From contig NC_085138.1 in NCBI RefSeq assembly GCF_035046485.1, positions 447,431,204-447,495,203 of the forward strand: 64,000 bases of DNA, in the 5' to 3' direction. The translations under genes and the position numbers were made by a program. Below the pieces are notes generated by a model that saw nothing but the letters and a program-made list of their open reading frames with translations, had not been told where the DNA came from and did not search any database. Shown piece by piece: positions 33,188 through 43,829 of this stretch (position 1 is its first letter; each line of letters begins with the position of its first letter). The stretch is from Aedes albopictus (taxonomy: Eukaryota > Arthropoda > Insecta > Diptera > Culicidae).

Positions 33188-33352
33188 AACAACCGCGAAG
33201 CGGTGCCTCAAGCGTGCTATATATGCATGAAACGAGTTTCTAGACGCTTCGGCTGGAATCCTTCCAGAAGATTCGGTATGTTTTACACCTTGAATTATAC
33301 TCTGTTTGATTGGTGGGTTTTTGGATGTTACTTGATTGCTTCATGAAACTTG
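33185..33352 (-). promoter_or_regulatory. Heat-shock-type promoter
   Basis: On the minus strand a TATA box (TATATAG, 33218-33223) lies about 35 bp before an initiator-like ACAGTTTG. Upstream are three alternating trimers in the heat-shock-factor pattern: TTCTAGACGCTTC (33238-33250, one unit imperfect), TTCCAGAAGATTC (33262-33274, perfect) and TTCATGAAACTTG (33340-33352, last base off). The first starts 14 bp from TATA, as in Drosophila hsp genes. The perfect element is unlikely to occur by chance beside a TATA box. The product is unknown. Confidence 0.7.
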
Positions 33353-34130
33353 GTGTAACTCACCTTTCTGCCTTTTTGGTTATACATGGGATTTCCCACA
33401 AGAATTTCAAAACGTGGCTTAACTTCATTTAGGAATGGGTGAGTATGTTGTAAGGTCGCAGTGCCATTAGTAATTCTCAACTTTCCCAAATTCATCCTAT
33501 TCGAAAGCAAGCAATTACGATAGCGACTTATTTAATTATTTCTTATATCACTTAATACTACAACAAAAAAAGCTTCAACCTTTGTTATGATTATGATGAA
33601 AATAGGCAAACTCTGCTGAGTGTTTTTCAACCTCAAATATTGTTTTCGTCCATTTGACGTTAACCAATCTATGTTTCAACGTTCCATGATCTCTAATAGG
33701 CTAGTTTTCTGAAAAGTTAATTAAAAATTTTCCCATTTTGGTCACTAACCTTTACAGGGTGGCGCCTGAAGCTGAAGACAATCAGAATTTTCAAACCGCA
33801 GAAAAGTACACAGGTCGCTAAATTTCGTATCTGATAAAACAAAATTTTCAATTTTCTCTACAATATCATCAAATATATGTACTTATTTCATCTAGTATGT
33901 GAAACTACATGGCTCTGGATCAGTGTGGTCTGGTTGTTCATCGAATTTAAGCTATTTTTTTTTTACTGTTATAGTCATTTTGTTTAATGACCATTGGGCG
34001 CGCAGTTTATTGATACCCGCTTATTAGGCCTACATTAACACATGTTAAACATCAAATATGTTCATTTTTATTTTTCAGTGCTAGAATATAGACATTGACT
34101 GATACACTGTCATGAAAAAATAGTCATAAA
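33353..34130. other. No gene recognised
   Basis: AT-rich sequence upstream of the heat-shock promoter. No coding or repeat signature identified with confidence. Confidence 0.3.
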
Positions 34131-35045
34131 AGGACTGTTCATTAAAGAAAGTGGACATCTGTTTACCAATAGTTTAGATTTAAAACTAAACAAAAAATTG
34201 TGAATTTTTGCTCAGTGTGTAAAAACATTGTTCACTTCGGCAACACATTCAAAGAAAACGAAAAAAGTGAGAAATTTTGAGCGATGGGTTGGATTAGCTT
34301 AGCGACTAGCAGATAAATTCTGCACAAATGGTGTTCCAAAAAGTTGTCGTTTTGAGAATTGTGTACCTACTAGTATCTCTTCCGGTACCGCAATTTTTCA
34401 ACGCTGAGCAGGGGACAGATGTGCTGGATGATGTAGGGTACATCAGAACCGAAAAAATTGAAAAAAAGTTTTAGGTGTGGCAAGCCAATTGTTCATGCGG
34501 CTTAAACAGTACTTCGTATTTCACAACAGGAACAATCAACGGTGAAAATAACATAAAGGAATGCATTAAAAACGACTTCTACCCATATATCGGAAACATA
34601 CGAATCCTCCATTGTTTTGGCCGGATCTGGCATCCGCTCATTACGTTTCTACTACACTAGAGATGCTCAAGACGGAAAAAGTTGATTTTGTCGAAAAATG
34701 GCAAAATCCACAAAACTTCCCTGAACTGCGTCCTGAAGATACTGGACAATAATAAGGCGGCATCTCAAGAAAGATGGAAGAGAAGCAAGCTCTGTTGATT
34801 GCTTCAAGAAAATTTGGTCTGCGGCACAACGAAATGTTACGGAGAAAGTTGTGCAGAATCTAATGGGAGGTATCAAGAGGAAAGTCCAAGCGTTCTTCAG
34901 AAATGCGAAGTAAATGTTCAAACTCACGTGAATTCGGCCACATGTATGTTGATTGTATTAAATAAAAAATAAACTTATGAATTTGTTCGAAAATAAATAT
35001 TTTCTATTGAAAAACAGGTGTCCACTTTCTTTAATGAACAGTCCT
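34131..35045 (+). mobile_element. Decayed Tc1/mariner-type element
   Basis: Identical 27-bp terminal inverted repeats start AGGACTGTTCATTAAAG. Between about 34475 and 34925 pieces of a transposase C-terminal half can be read on the plus strand: MWQANCSCGLNSTSYFTTG, then a piece equivalent to the conserved FWPDL region, then LNCVLKILDN, then NLMGG-like words. Stops and frameshifts abound and the N-terminal half is missing. The motif order fits IS630/Tc1/mariner DDE transposases. TA follows the right end; the left flank is altered. Confidence 0.75.
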
Positions 35046-35369
35046 TATATCCCATATTTAGCGTGTAATAGTGCCTTGAACTTTTCGCATTTTTTCCTGA
35101 CGCACCCTTCATAATGCGATTTTTAATTTTCCGCATTATAAGGAGTTATACTGTTTTCAAAAAAGGTCTTATAATATTCCAAATAAGTTTCCTGTAGAAT
35201 ACATTCGGGTTTGACATCGATAGAAAAAATGGTTTCAAAGTAATAGTTGATAATTCTCATGTGTTGTACAAAGTACAACAGCGCGATTAACGGAAGGTTA
35301 AGCTAATTTTCACCATTTGCGGCTTTTTATTTCTAGAAGAGATGCTTAGGAATGTATAAATTATTCTAT
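35046..35369. other. No gene recognised
   Basis: AT-rich spacer between the mariner remnant and the tRNA-like sequence. Confidence 0.3.
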
Positions 35370-35450
35370 GCGAAAACTGGGAATTGAACTCGGAACCCTG
35401 ATTTATAGTCACTCACCTTATCATCTACACCACACACAAATGTATACATA
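35370..35450 (-). repeat. tRNA-like sequence (SINE head)
   Basis: On the minus strand GTGTGGTGTAGATGATAAGG (A-box-like) is followed by GGTTCCGAGTTCAATTCCC (B-box-like). The stems are imperfect, so it is not a working tRNA. Confidence 0.45.
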
Positions 35451-36002
35451 TCCTCGAAAATCATAGCAATGCTTGTTGTATCTGAATAATCAAGAACATA
35501 AGTTGAACTAAAGCTGTATTACGGCTGAAGAAGCTATGTAGAATCTGTGAAAATACTACATGGGTCAATTGTCAAAAATTATTTGATTAAAGATTGAACA
35601 ACAGATGATTAATTCTGCATATTGTTGTACATTTCAAAGCTGGTTACAGAGATGAATAATATTCTATTCAACTTGATATTCAGCTACCTAATAGCGTGGT
35701 TAAAAAAACCGTTTTTGCTCCACACCGCGTATTCGATTCATAATCAGATTCTATTCCTTCTCCCAAAATTTGAGCTGATTTGGTTGAAAATTGCGGATAA
35801 AAGTTGGTCTTGATTGTACAAAATTATTAATTGCATTTTTTTTTTCGCTACATTTAAAAATACTGCACCAATTGTTATGAAATTTGGCACACACAGTAAT
35901 TATACACCCAAGTGTTTTCAATATTCTTTTTTGGCCAAATATACCTATCTGTTGCAGAATTAAAGCTAGTCGTGTTTTTGATTTCTGATGTTCAGACGAT
36001 TC
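35451..36002. other. No gene recognised
   Basis: AT-rich sequence. The minus-strand frame 35751-36095 overlaps the foldback that follows and has no recognised domain. Confidence 0.3.
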
Positions 36003-36629
36003 CACAGCGCAACATTTTTTTGTCTCAAGAGCAAACTTATGTGTCTCTGACAGATTTTGGGCCGCTGAATCCGAATTCGGGCTCCAACACGTCACAATTT
36101 TGAGATATACCTCAATTTATAGGGCAAAATATGCGATTTTGGACTTTTTTGACTGCAAGCCATTAAGCATGGAAATATGTTTTTAAGCAATCAAAATGTT
36201 AATTGGTCAATTGACATCTAAATTAACGACTCATGCATTTGATAGATTTAAGCATTTTATGTTAGCATGAAAACTTGCCTGCAACTTTTGGAGGGTGACT
36301 TGTATGGGAAATATCGTACCTAACATAAATCGCTTAAAACTATCAAATTCGATATGGTAAAATGGAATATTTTGCATGAGTCGTTAATTTAGATGTCAAT
36401 TGACCAATTAACCTTTTGATTGCTTAAAAAAAATATTTCCATGCTTAATAACTTGCAGTCAAAAAAGCCCATAATCGCATATTTTGCCCTATAAATTGAG
36501 GTATAGCTCAAAACTGTGACGTGTTGGAGCAAATCTGAGCCCGGATTCGGATTCAGCGGCTCAAAATCTGTCAGAGACACATAAGTTTGCTCTTGAGACA
36601 GACCAAAAGCTAATTTTTGTTACGCTGTG
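36003..36629. mobile_element. 627-bp foldback element
   Basis: Arms of about 270 bp are inverted copies of each other; the ends are CACAGCGCAACA and TGTTACGCTGTG-like. Examples of matched words are CTCAAGAGCAAACTTATGTG (left) and its complement (right). The spacer is about 80 bp. TTC flanks both sides. Confidence 0.85.
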
Positions 36630-36734
36630 TTCTCTGAAAAACGGCGACGAGCTTTTTGATGAATTTTGAATATATAAATAAAATAAAATACACCAAAATT
36701 CCTTCAGAGGTGGAAGCGGAACTTGTGGAAACTC

Positions 36735-36815
36735 GTGGCCGTACGGTTAGCGTCACCAAGCGTATAACCGTACCATGCCATGGGGCGAGAGTTCGATTCC
36801 CTCTCCGAGTGATGA
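36735..36815 (+). repeat. tRNA-like sequence
   Basis: An ACTCG/CGAGT outer pair, a GTACGGTTAGCG A-box-like part and GAGTTCGATTCCC B-box-like part are in the right order, but the T-stem is mispaired. Probably a SINE head or tRNA relic. Confidence 0.45.
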
Positions 36816-37111
36816 AACTTTTTGTTTCTTTTTCGTATGCACTGGTGCTCGCAATGTTCGGTGTATCCATTGTCTAGTGTTAAGTTTCGCTCAGTCTGCA
36901 CAGCCTGTGGCTGAAAACGGTGTTCGTTGTTTCAGTATTTGCGCATCAACTGCATGCAGGGCTAATTTGAACAGTAACAGGTCGGACCTTGGGATATCCG
37001 GAGCTATCCCGGTTAATAGAATTACTCAGATATTCGAGCTATTTGCGTTTTCATACTGAATGCGACCTTACAGCTTCGTCTGTCACTATTAACTAATTCT
37101 ATCTTACTATA
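36816..37111. other. No gene recognised
   Basis: Short spacer of moderate GC content. No convincing frame. Confidence 0.3.
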
Positions 37112-37445
37112 CTACCAGCAATCAGCATGCACTTCGTTCGTTTCGCTATCGGTAATGCTCGTGTTTTGCGCCGTTCGTGTCTGCGTTCGTGTTCGTGGTT
37201 CATCGCGTAGCCGGGCCAATACTCCGTTGTACGTGAAGTTTAAATTGCCGCATTCTCGTTGGAGGTTCACTGTTTGCTGCTCGGCTTGCTTTTTGATATG
37301 AAATACCTCCATGATCATCCTGCCCTCCGGGTGTTCGATGCGCTCCAGTACTGTCGTTTTCTCGAAGTTGAACACGTGGCCCTCTACGAAGGTGTGTACT
37401 GCCAAACCCGTTTCGTTTCCTTTTAGTTTTTTTGAGTGTTTTCAT
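37112..37445 (-). pseudogene. Penelope-like element, GIY-YIG endonuclease end
   Basis: The minus-strand frame reads KLKGNETGLAVHTFVEGH, then VFNFEKTTVLERIEHPEGR, MEVFHI and ends its conserved part with LNFTYNGVL. This resembles the C-terminal part of the GIY-YIG endonuclease of Penelope-like retroelements: a histidine after an Ala-hydrophobic pair, a central FxxxxVLE and a terminal Tyr-Asn. The GIY-YIG motif itself and the reverse transcriptase are not present. The assignment rests on remembered motif style. Confidence 0.5.
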
Positions 37446-37479
37446 AGTACTTCGTCTGAAGTCTCCTCCTGCATTTCTA

Positions 37480-37790
37480 TCAGTCGATTTCTCTAAGAAT
37501 TTCGTCTAGAAGCTCCGTCTATTGAATATTTGTGGATTCTCTCAAAATTGGTTTTCAGAAGACTTGGACTTTTGAGGATTTCTGGGGATACCTCCAAGGA
37601 TGACTTCTGAAGAAACCTCCATATCCCTTTTTGTATTCTCTTTGGAAATTTCTCCAGGAATTCCTTCAAAAATTTCTTAAGATTTTTCTTCAAGAGCTAA
37701 GTCTGGGATTCCTCCCAGATTAGCCCAGACATTCTCACAAAGAACTCCTGGAGTATTCCTAGAAAGAAATCCGGAAGAACTCCTACCCGA
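37480..37790. repeat. Period-12 degenerate repeat patch
   Basis: Words like CTCCAGGAATTCCTTCAAAA occur here, continuing the family found at 11-17 kb. Confidence 0.65.
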
Positions 37791-38139
37791 GCAGAAATAA
37801 ATAACTGTTACATACGAAAGTCAGATAGCATACCAAAATAAGGAATTGAATGGTTATCCTGGTTATCTTATTTTGATATTGTGTAGGAGTTATGAGATCG
37901 ACAAAAAAAAGGGCTGTTTGAGGTATCATTGTGTTGTTGAAAAAGGACTACTTGTATGGAAAAAAAATCGTCGCTTTTGCCAGATATTGTGTTTATTATT
38001 CACCTAGTAAACATGGAAAACTCACAAGGTATTATTTAAAGTATTCTTCTGTGATGAGCTTCATAATAGCTTATTCAGATTTTGCGTACCTGAGTTTGGT
38101 ATTCTGCAGCTATTTTCTCTTGGTCGAATTGAAAGAACT
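37791..38139. other. No gene recognised
   Basis: AT-rich. The 76-codon frame 37931-38161 ends in a hydrophobic stretch but has no recognised family. Confidence 0.25.
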
Positions 38140-38810
38140 CTTGAAAGATTCCCAGAAATAAATCCTAAAGATTCCAAAAGATTTTCGGAAGGAATTCTTG
38201 GAGTATTTCCAGAATCAACGCTTGAAGGATTCCTAAAAGGAAGTCCTCATAAATTTCCAGAAGAAAAGCGTAAAGATTCCCAGAAGTTTCCCTGAAGATT
38301 TTCACAAGAAAGTTCTAGCAAGTTTTCAGAAGAAACTACAGAAAGATTCCTAGAATGAACCACCGAAGAAACTTTACAGGATATCCAGTAGGAAATCCTG
38401 GGGTATGTCTAAAGAGGATTTTAAGGGAGCCTACTAGAAGGCTTTTGGAGGAATTGTAGAACTAATTTGTAGCTGAATTCAAGAATGAAGACCTACAAGC
38501 AATTCAGAAAAGAACTCCTACAGGAATCCTAGAAGGAGCTCTCGAAGGAATCCCAGACGAAACTACTACAGAAATTCTTGTAAGAATCCCAGAAGTATGG
38601 TTTTTTCGACCGCTTAGTCTAGAGTGTGCCATTCCAGATGGATTTCATGAAAGGGTGCCGGATGAAACGCTATGAAGAATTTGAGAAGGAAAACCCAGAA
38701 AAAAAACTTATTGACGCATTTCAAGAACTGGAATCCTAGAAAGAACTCTACAGAAAATAAAAAAAATGGGAGGATTCCCGTAGGAAATGCTGAAAAAAAA
38801 AGAAACATCG
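38140..38810. repeat. Period-12 repeat in the opposite orientation
   Basis: Words such as GAAGGAATTCTTGGAG and GAAGGATTCCTAAAAGGA are the reverse complement form of the unit at 37.5 kb, so the orientation changes between the two patches. Confidence 0.65.
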
Positions 38811-38829
38811 AGATGAATTATTGTACATA

Positions 38830-40756
38830 GGGGGGGGGGGGGTGGTAAGACGGACCACTGACTAGTTCTATCACTTAAGAGCTGAAATTTGGCTTCATTT
38901 TACGATTAACTCTATCTTCTTATCAGTTGATGATTATTAAACCACTCCATGAGAGAATACATAGTTTAAAAGTGCAAAAAATAAACAATCATTTACCTGG
39001 CTACGCGCTTTTGTAATGGGATCTAATTTTGAGGCGGCAATAAATAAGCTTTTTTAACATAAAATTGCGAAGTTTTCGCATTTTATTTTGAGTTTCCCAG
39101 TTGTTTTAAACTGTTCCGTCCTATACACAACGAAATTCAGGTAAATTTCATGGATTATGAATAACGGTGGTGGACTAAATAGTTTGCGTTGCGAGGGGGT
39201 AAGACGGTCCGCCTTTAGGGTGGGTGTTACTAGCGTATCGCGGTAACAATAAAAGACCATGTATGGTTTCCGAATTCGTAGCGGCCTTTATTCGTCCGAA
39301 GTTTAGGACCGTTTTCAATTCCTGTGCATGTAAATAACATTTTAGGGCATGTTTTAGGGTTAGGTTTTAATTTATAGTTCCTTACGTTTAGTGCATATAT
39401 GTGTCTTTTAGTCTTGGTTCCGGCACTAACTTCCTGCGCACTGTCTTACTGTTCTGTCCTGTCAAGTTTTGTTGCATGTATAATGGATTTCTTGTTAAAG
39501 TAGATCGAGTTCTTACCTCGTAGGATGAACCAATCAAGCCTTAAGATTGCTCGACTCCTCCGTACTGTAGGTTAAGTTTGTACATATAGGTTCTAAGTTC
39601 AAGATAAATGTTTAGTTTTAGGGAAATTTTGCAAATTACATTATATACTACCTTGGAATTCACTTTTAAATGAAAAATAGTAATTAGGTTTATAACATTA
39701 GTGTAGAAAATTAGCTTTTAAGTAGCGATTAATATGATCTTCGTGGACTGCATATCACTTTTTCAATTCACTTTTATCCTCTACTTGTTTTGCCATCTCA
39801 TCTGCCCTGACAGCCGATCCGTGACGCGCTGTCATACAGACAGTTGTGTCGACTGGCAGGGTCGATATTGTTAAGGTGGTATCGACGCCGAGGGGCTTCG
39901 GCGACAGTGGGTAAGACGGACAGTGTTGGGGTTACTTTGATGGTGCCATGAGAAACACCTTAAAACTCACACATTGTTCATAGATTGAAATCTATGGAGT
40001 ACAAAAATGATTGTGGAAGCCGTGTAAAGCATTTTATATTGATTGTTTGTTTAAAAAAAATCATTATATTTGAATTTTTGTTGTTGGAACAGTTTGAACT
40101 TCGTAAAATTACCAGAGGAGTGCATACTGTTAGGCGTTTGTCAGTGTATTGAGGTTTCCAATTTACAAAATAGATTTTAATTTGCAAAAACACGTTTCGC
40201 TAAAAGATCCAAAGCCAAATTTAGATTCTACTATGATTGATCTACACACTTAATTTTGATTACCGAGTTCGGTAATTTTTGACGAGAATAAAACTGCTGA
40301 GCACCGAGCTCGTTCAGCAAAAATGCATTGTTTACCTTTTCCATACGATTTTGACAGTTGTTTTACTGAACCTCAGTAAAATCGATTACCGAAACAACCG
40401 AGATCGTACTGCTGTTATAATCTTGTCAAAAAAGTACCGAACAGGCAATTCAGAAATAAGTGTGTACCGAATATAAACGGCCATAAACATTATTATACAC
40501 AATTAATGGCTTATTAGCTAATTTTCCAAACGTGTCCATCTTACCCACCCTACTGTTAAAAAACATACATTTGGAGATCACTTTTTAATTATCTCAAAAG
40601 TCATGGAAAATCAAATTTTATTGCAAAATCGACTTGCAGACTGTAAAGTACCTTGGTTGAAGTAAATAGTATGAAGATAAAATTTTAATTATCGTGTTGT
40701 TTACACTGTCAAAATAGAGTGTTTCCTAAACATGTCCGTCTTACCCCCACCCCCCC
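38830..40756. mobile_element. 1927-bp non-autonomous element, GGGTAAGACGGAC termini
   Basis: The left end is a long G run then TGGTAAGACGGACC; the right end is GTCCGTCTTACCCCCACC then CCCC. TA flanks both ends (38828-38829, 40757-40758). Related words GGGTAAGACGG recur inside near 39195 and 39910, and inverted near 40540. No transposase frame. Confidence 0.75.
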
Positions 40757-40758
40757 TA

Positions 40759-41235
40759 CTGGCTTTTCGAAGCGCAGGAAGAACTTAGAACGGGGTTTCT
40801 GGTTAATTTATAGTAGTAACTCTTGAAGAAAATACAGAAGTAACTCCTGGAGAAATCCCAGGGATCCACGACTCTTTACTTATCCAAACAAAACTTATCA
40901 TCAACGTTGAAAGTGTTCAAATTTGAAAAACGACTTCCAATAGATGATAGGATGGTGAAAATAGAAATATGATAACACAACAGTTTATTGTATAAATAAT
41001 TATTCGGAAAGATCTCACCCAGTTTCAAATTCATAACGCGATAGATTAGCTGCGTTATTCACCCCAGATAGGAGCGATGCATGAACAGCGAGGAACAACA
41101 CAATACTATTCTAGAGGAGTTCGTAGAGATTACACACAATCTCATGGAATTTCCAAAAACTATCGCAGAAGAAACTCATAAAAGAATCCGTGTACGAATG
41201 CCTGGAGGAATCGCAAAAGAAACCAGGACCAACGT
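40759..41235. other. Short period-12-like words, then unassigned
   Basis: 40810-40865 contains AACTCCTGGAGAAATCCCAG-like words of the period-12 family. Nothing else recognised. Confidence 0.35.
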
Positions 41236-41512
41236 GCCCTTGGAGTTTTCGAACGGAAGGTGATGCGTACCATCTACGGCGGAGTGCAGATGGAAGACGG
41301 GACTTGGAGAAGGCGAATGAACCACGAGCTGCATCAGCTGCTGAGAGAACCAACCATCGTCCACACCGCGAAAATCGGGAGGCTACGGTGGGTGGGTCAC
41401 TTCATCAGGATGTCGGATAGTAATTAATCGGGTAAAAGTCATGGGCCGAGTAGAATGGAGACGACTCCAACAGAGAGCAGAGGACACTCAGGCCTTAGCC
41501 TGAACGATAAGG
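41236..41512 (+). pseudogene. RTE-like LINE 3' fragment
   Basis: One frame reads GVFERKVMRTIYGG, WRRRMNHELHQLL, GRLRWVGHFIRMSD, then ends at a stop, with a later piece GRVEWRRLQQRAED. It matches the same part of the larger LINE at 50-52.7 kb and the minus-strand fragment at 48 kb. Strongly 5' truncated, as is usual for LINEs. Confidence 0.8.
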
Positions 41513-42887
41513 TAAGTAATCCAGGTAGTCAGCATCATGCGCCAGACATCATTATAACATATTCACGAGGGCATCGTGTATTGTACAATCTCTTTTTGGT
41601 TTTCGAATCACGTCGTATTAATGATCAAAGTCAAACAGTGTATAGTCTGTTTCCAAGTCTACCCACTGACTATTCCTTGGCTATCGTATCTTTACAACTT
41701 CCAACAATCACAGGAAGCGAACAAAAAACCTCCCAGACAACCGCATTCAAGGCTACTTCGATCTGTCACACCTACGCATAATAATAACACATGGGCAAGC
41801 CAGCGTACCAAACACATCCAAGCAATCTACCAGACTCGATGCCCTGCTCTGCCTGGAAGAGTCTGTCAACTTCCCCTGCAAATATCCCCCTGAGATAGAC
41901 CACGAACTCTATCACGCAGCCGTCAGTACTCAGTAGTGTCGTCATCGGCACGGGATCCAGCCAAACAAGAGGACAAACAACCCATCAAAAGTCATCTCTT
42001 TACACCGTTTCACCAACGGTATAAATTTTGCTAGCGCATATAATAGCCTCGCTGAGGGAACGTATCTTTGGCAGATCTAAGATGATCAATAAATCAATCA
42101 TCTAGGTAGGCGGCCGATAAACCTCCACCCGCGAACTTGAAGTCCGGTACGGTACACACACACGCATACTCTCGATGAAGTGGTCCTATCTGCTTCGAAG
42201 TGATTTTTCGGTCAAAATAAGTCCAGAGAGGGCTTTGCGGTAAAATGCGTCAGATATACGGACATGAAGTTCATAAGGCCAAGTGCTGCCTCGAAACATG
42301 GGAAATTCCTTGCCAAATTCGTTAAAAAATTTCTTTGATCGCAGTAGGCCGAAAGAAACGACGATTCAAATATCAGTCCTTATAAAAAGTATCTGCCAGA
42401 AATCAGGCAAAAAATCAATTATCAATCATTATCAATGTTTTGTATATAACATTAAATAATATTCTGCAATGCACAATGGGTATCTGAAGTACTGAATGGC
42501 CAAAGAATACATCATCAGGACACATAGAATTCGGATAACAACGATAACGCATCTTGCTTCATAGTTTCCTAGAGAGAATAAAAATGTTTCAAAAATTGAG
42601 CCTAAAATATTTTTGAATGAGCAAACTTCTTGACTTAGCATATATTAGAATTTTTAATAACAAAAAGGCTATTTCTCATATTATTAGCATGGCATCGAGT
42701 CGTTTTACTCCGCTAACGCATTTCACGCTGATTCCCCTCTGGTGAAGCAAGTGTCTTCTTCATTGGAGACGTGTGACAATTATTGATTTATGGTCCTGGT
42801 GATCCTCGCGTGCTCCAACCAGGTGACTTTATCAGGGCACCACATTCTATCAAATTTTATGGTGTATAGCAACTAAACTACTATCAT
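41513..42887. other. No gene recognised
   Basis: Overlapping short plus-strand frames (41455-41893) show no family motif. The part before 42110 could be retroelement-derived untranslated sequence. Confidence 0.3.
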
Positions 42888-42908
42888 CGAGTCGAGTCGA
42901 GTCGAGTA
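42888..42908. repeat. Short tandem repeat (GAGTC)n
   Basis: About four copies of the pentamer GAGTC. Confidence 0.8.
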
Positions 42909-43829
42909 TAGTTTCCGCCGCCGGTCGGTCCAATATTTGACCAGGCGTCGTAAAACCTTCTGCTGCATCAGAATGACCGCGGTTAATAGTGTGGTGCAGT
43001 TTCGGAAAGTTTTACGTTTTACATCCTTTGGGGCCGGTTGTAAACATCTCTAGTGTCTGCCGATAAGTGTATACCTATTTACTACATCCAAGAAGGCTGT
43101 CATCCAATTGATAAGAAAAGTCCTTGTCATTATTTGCATCGCGTCGCATCTCTCCATCAGTGACGCGAATGCAACTTAGTAGGCGGCGACTACCACGACG
43201 GTCAATTTTCACGTGACAGTCACTCTTGTGGGCACGACCCGAGGATATGGGCCCGGCATGCTTTGTTTGTGGGGTTGTACCTTCCGTCGCGACGATCCGT
43301 TGGAGCGCTCGCGGATGATAACCGGGCAGCAGCGCCGAAGGAAACCCGAAGCATGCGGCGTGTACTTGAGAGCGTGGGCGAGATAGATAGAGATAGGAGA
43401 TGTACATTTTGGGTTTGTTTCAAGTTGAATTATCATCGTCGTCGTCGTTACGGTATTGACGGCATTGTCAATTGGACTCATGGTGTCATATATTTTAACA
43501 CGTGAATAGAGCGAGGGATTTGCAATGTGTCGCATTTTTCGTGTTTACAGTTTTAAAGAATCGTGTCTGCCAGATAAGACAATAGATAGATAGGCTGTTT
43601 TACATGATGGAATGATTCAGCCCTATTATGAACAGTTTTCAAATCGTGGAGTCTGAAATGCGCTCATTTCCAGAATGCGAAGATCGACTCGCCATTTTCT
43701 CTGTAGTTCAAAGTACGATTCGGGAGACCGTGGAAGCAAAGAAATCCCACTTGTCCGCTCCGGTACACCCCAAGTAACAGAACTAGCTGAATAACAGTTT
43801 CTTAATCTAAAGTTTGCTTAAGAGTAGTT
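42909..43829. other. No gene recognised; low-repeat stretch
   Basis: Moderately GC-rich around 43150-43400 with overlapping frames on both strands and no motif. It could be unique intergenic or intronic DNA. Confidence 0.3.

Noticed and set aside
33048..33352. Naming the heat-shock transcript Hsp83, Hsp70 or hsr-omega
   Set aside because: No chaperone frame lies downstream in the window and I cannot align to hsr-omega; only the promoter architecture is supported.
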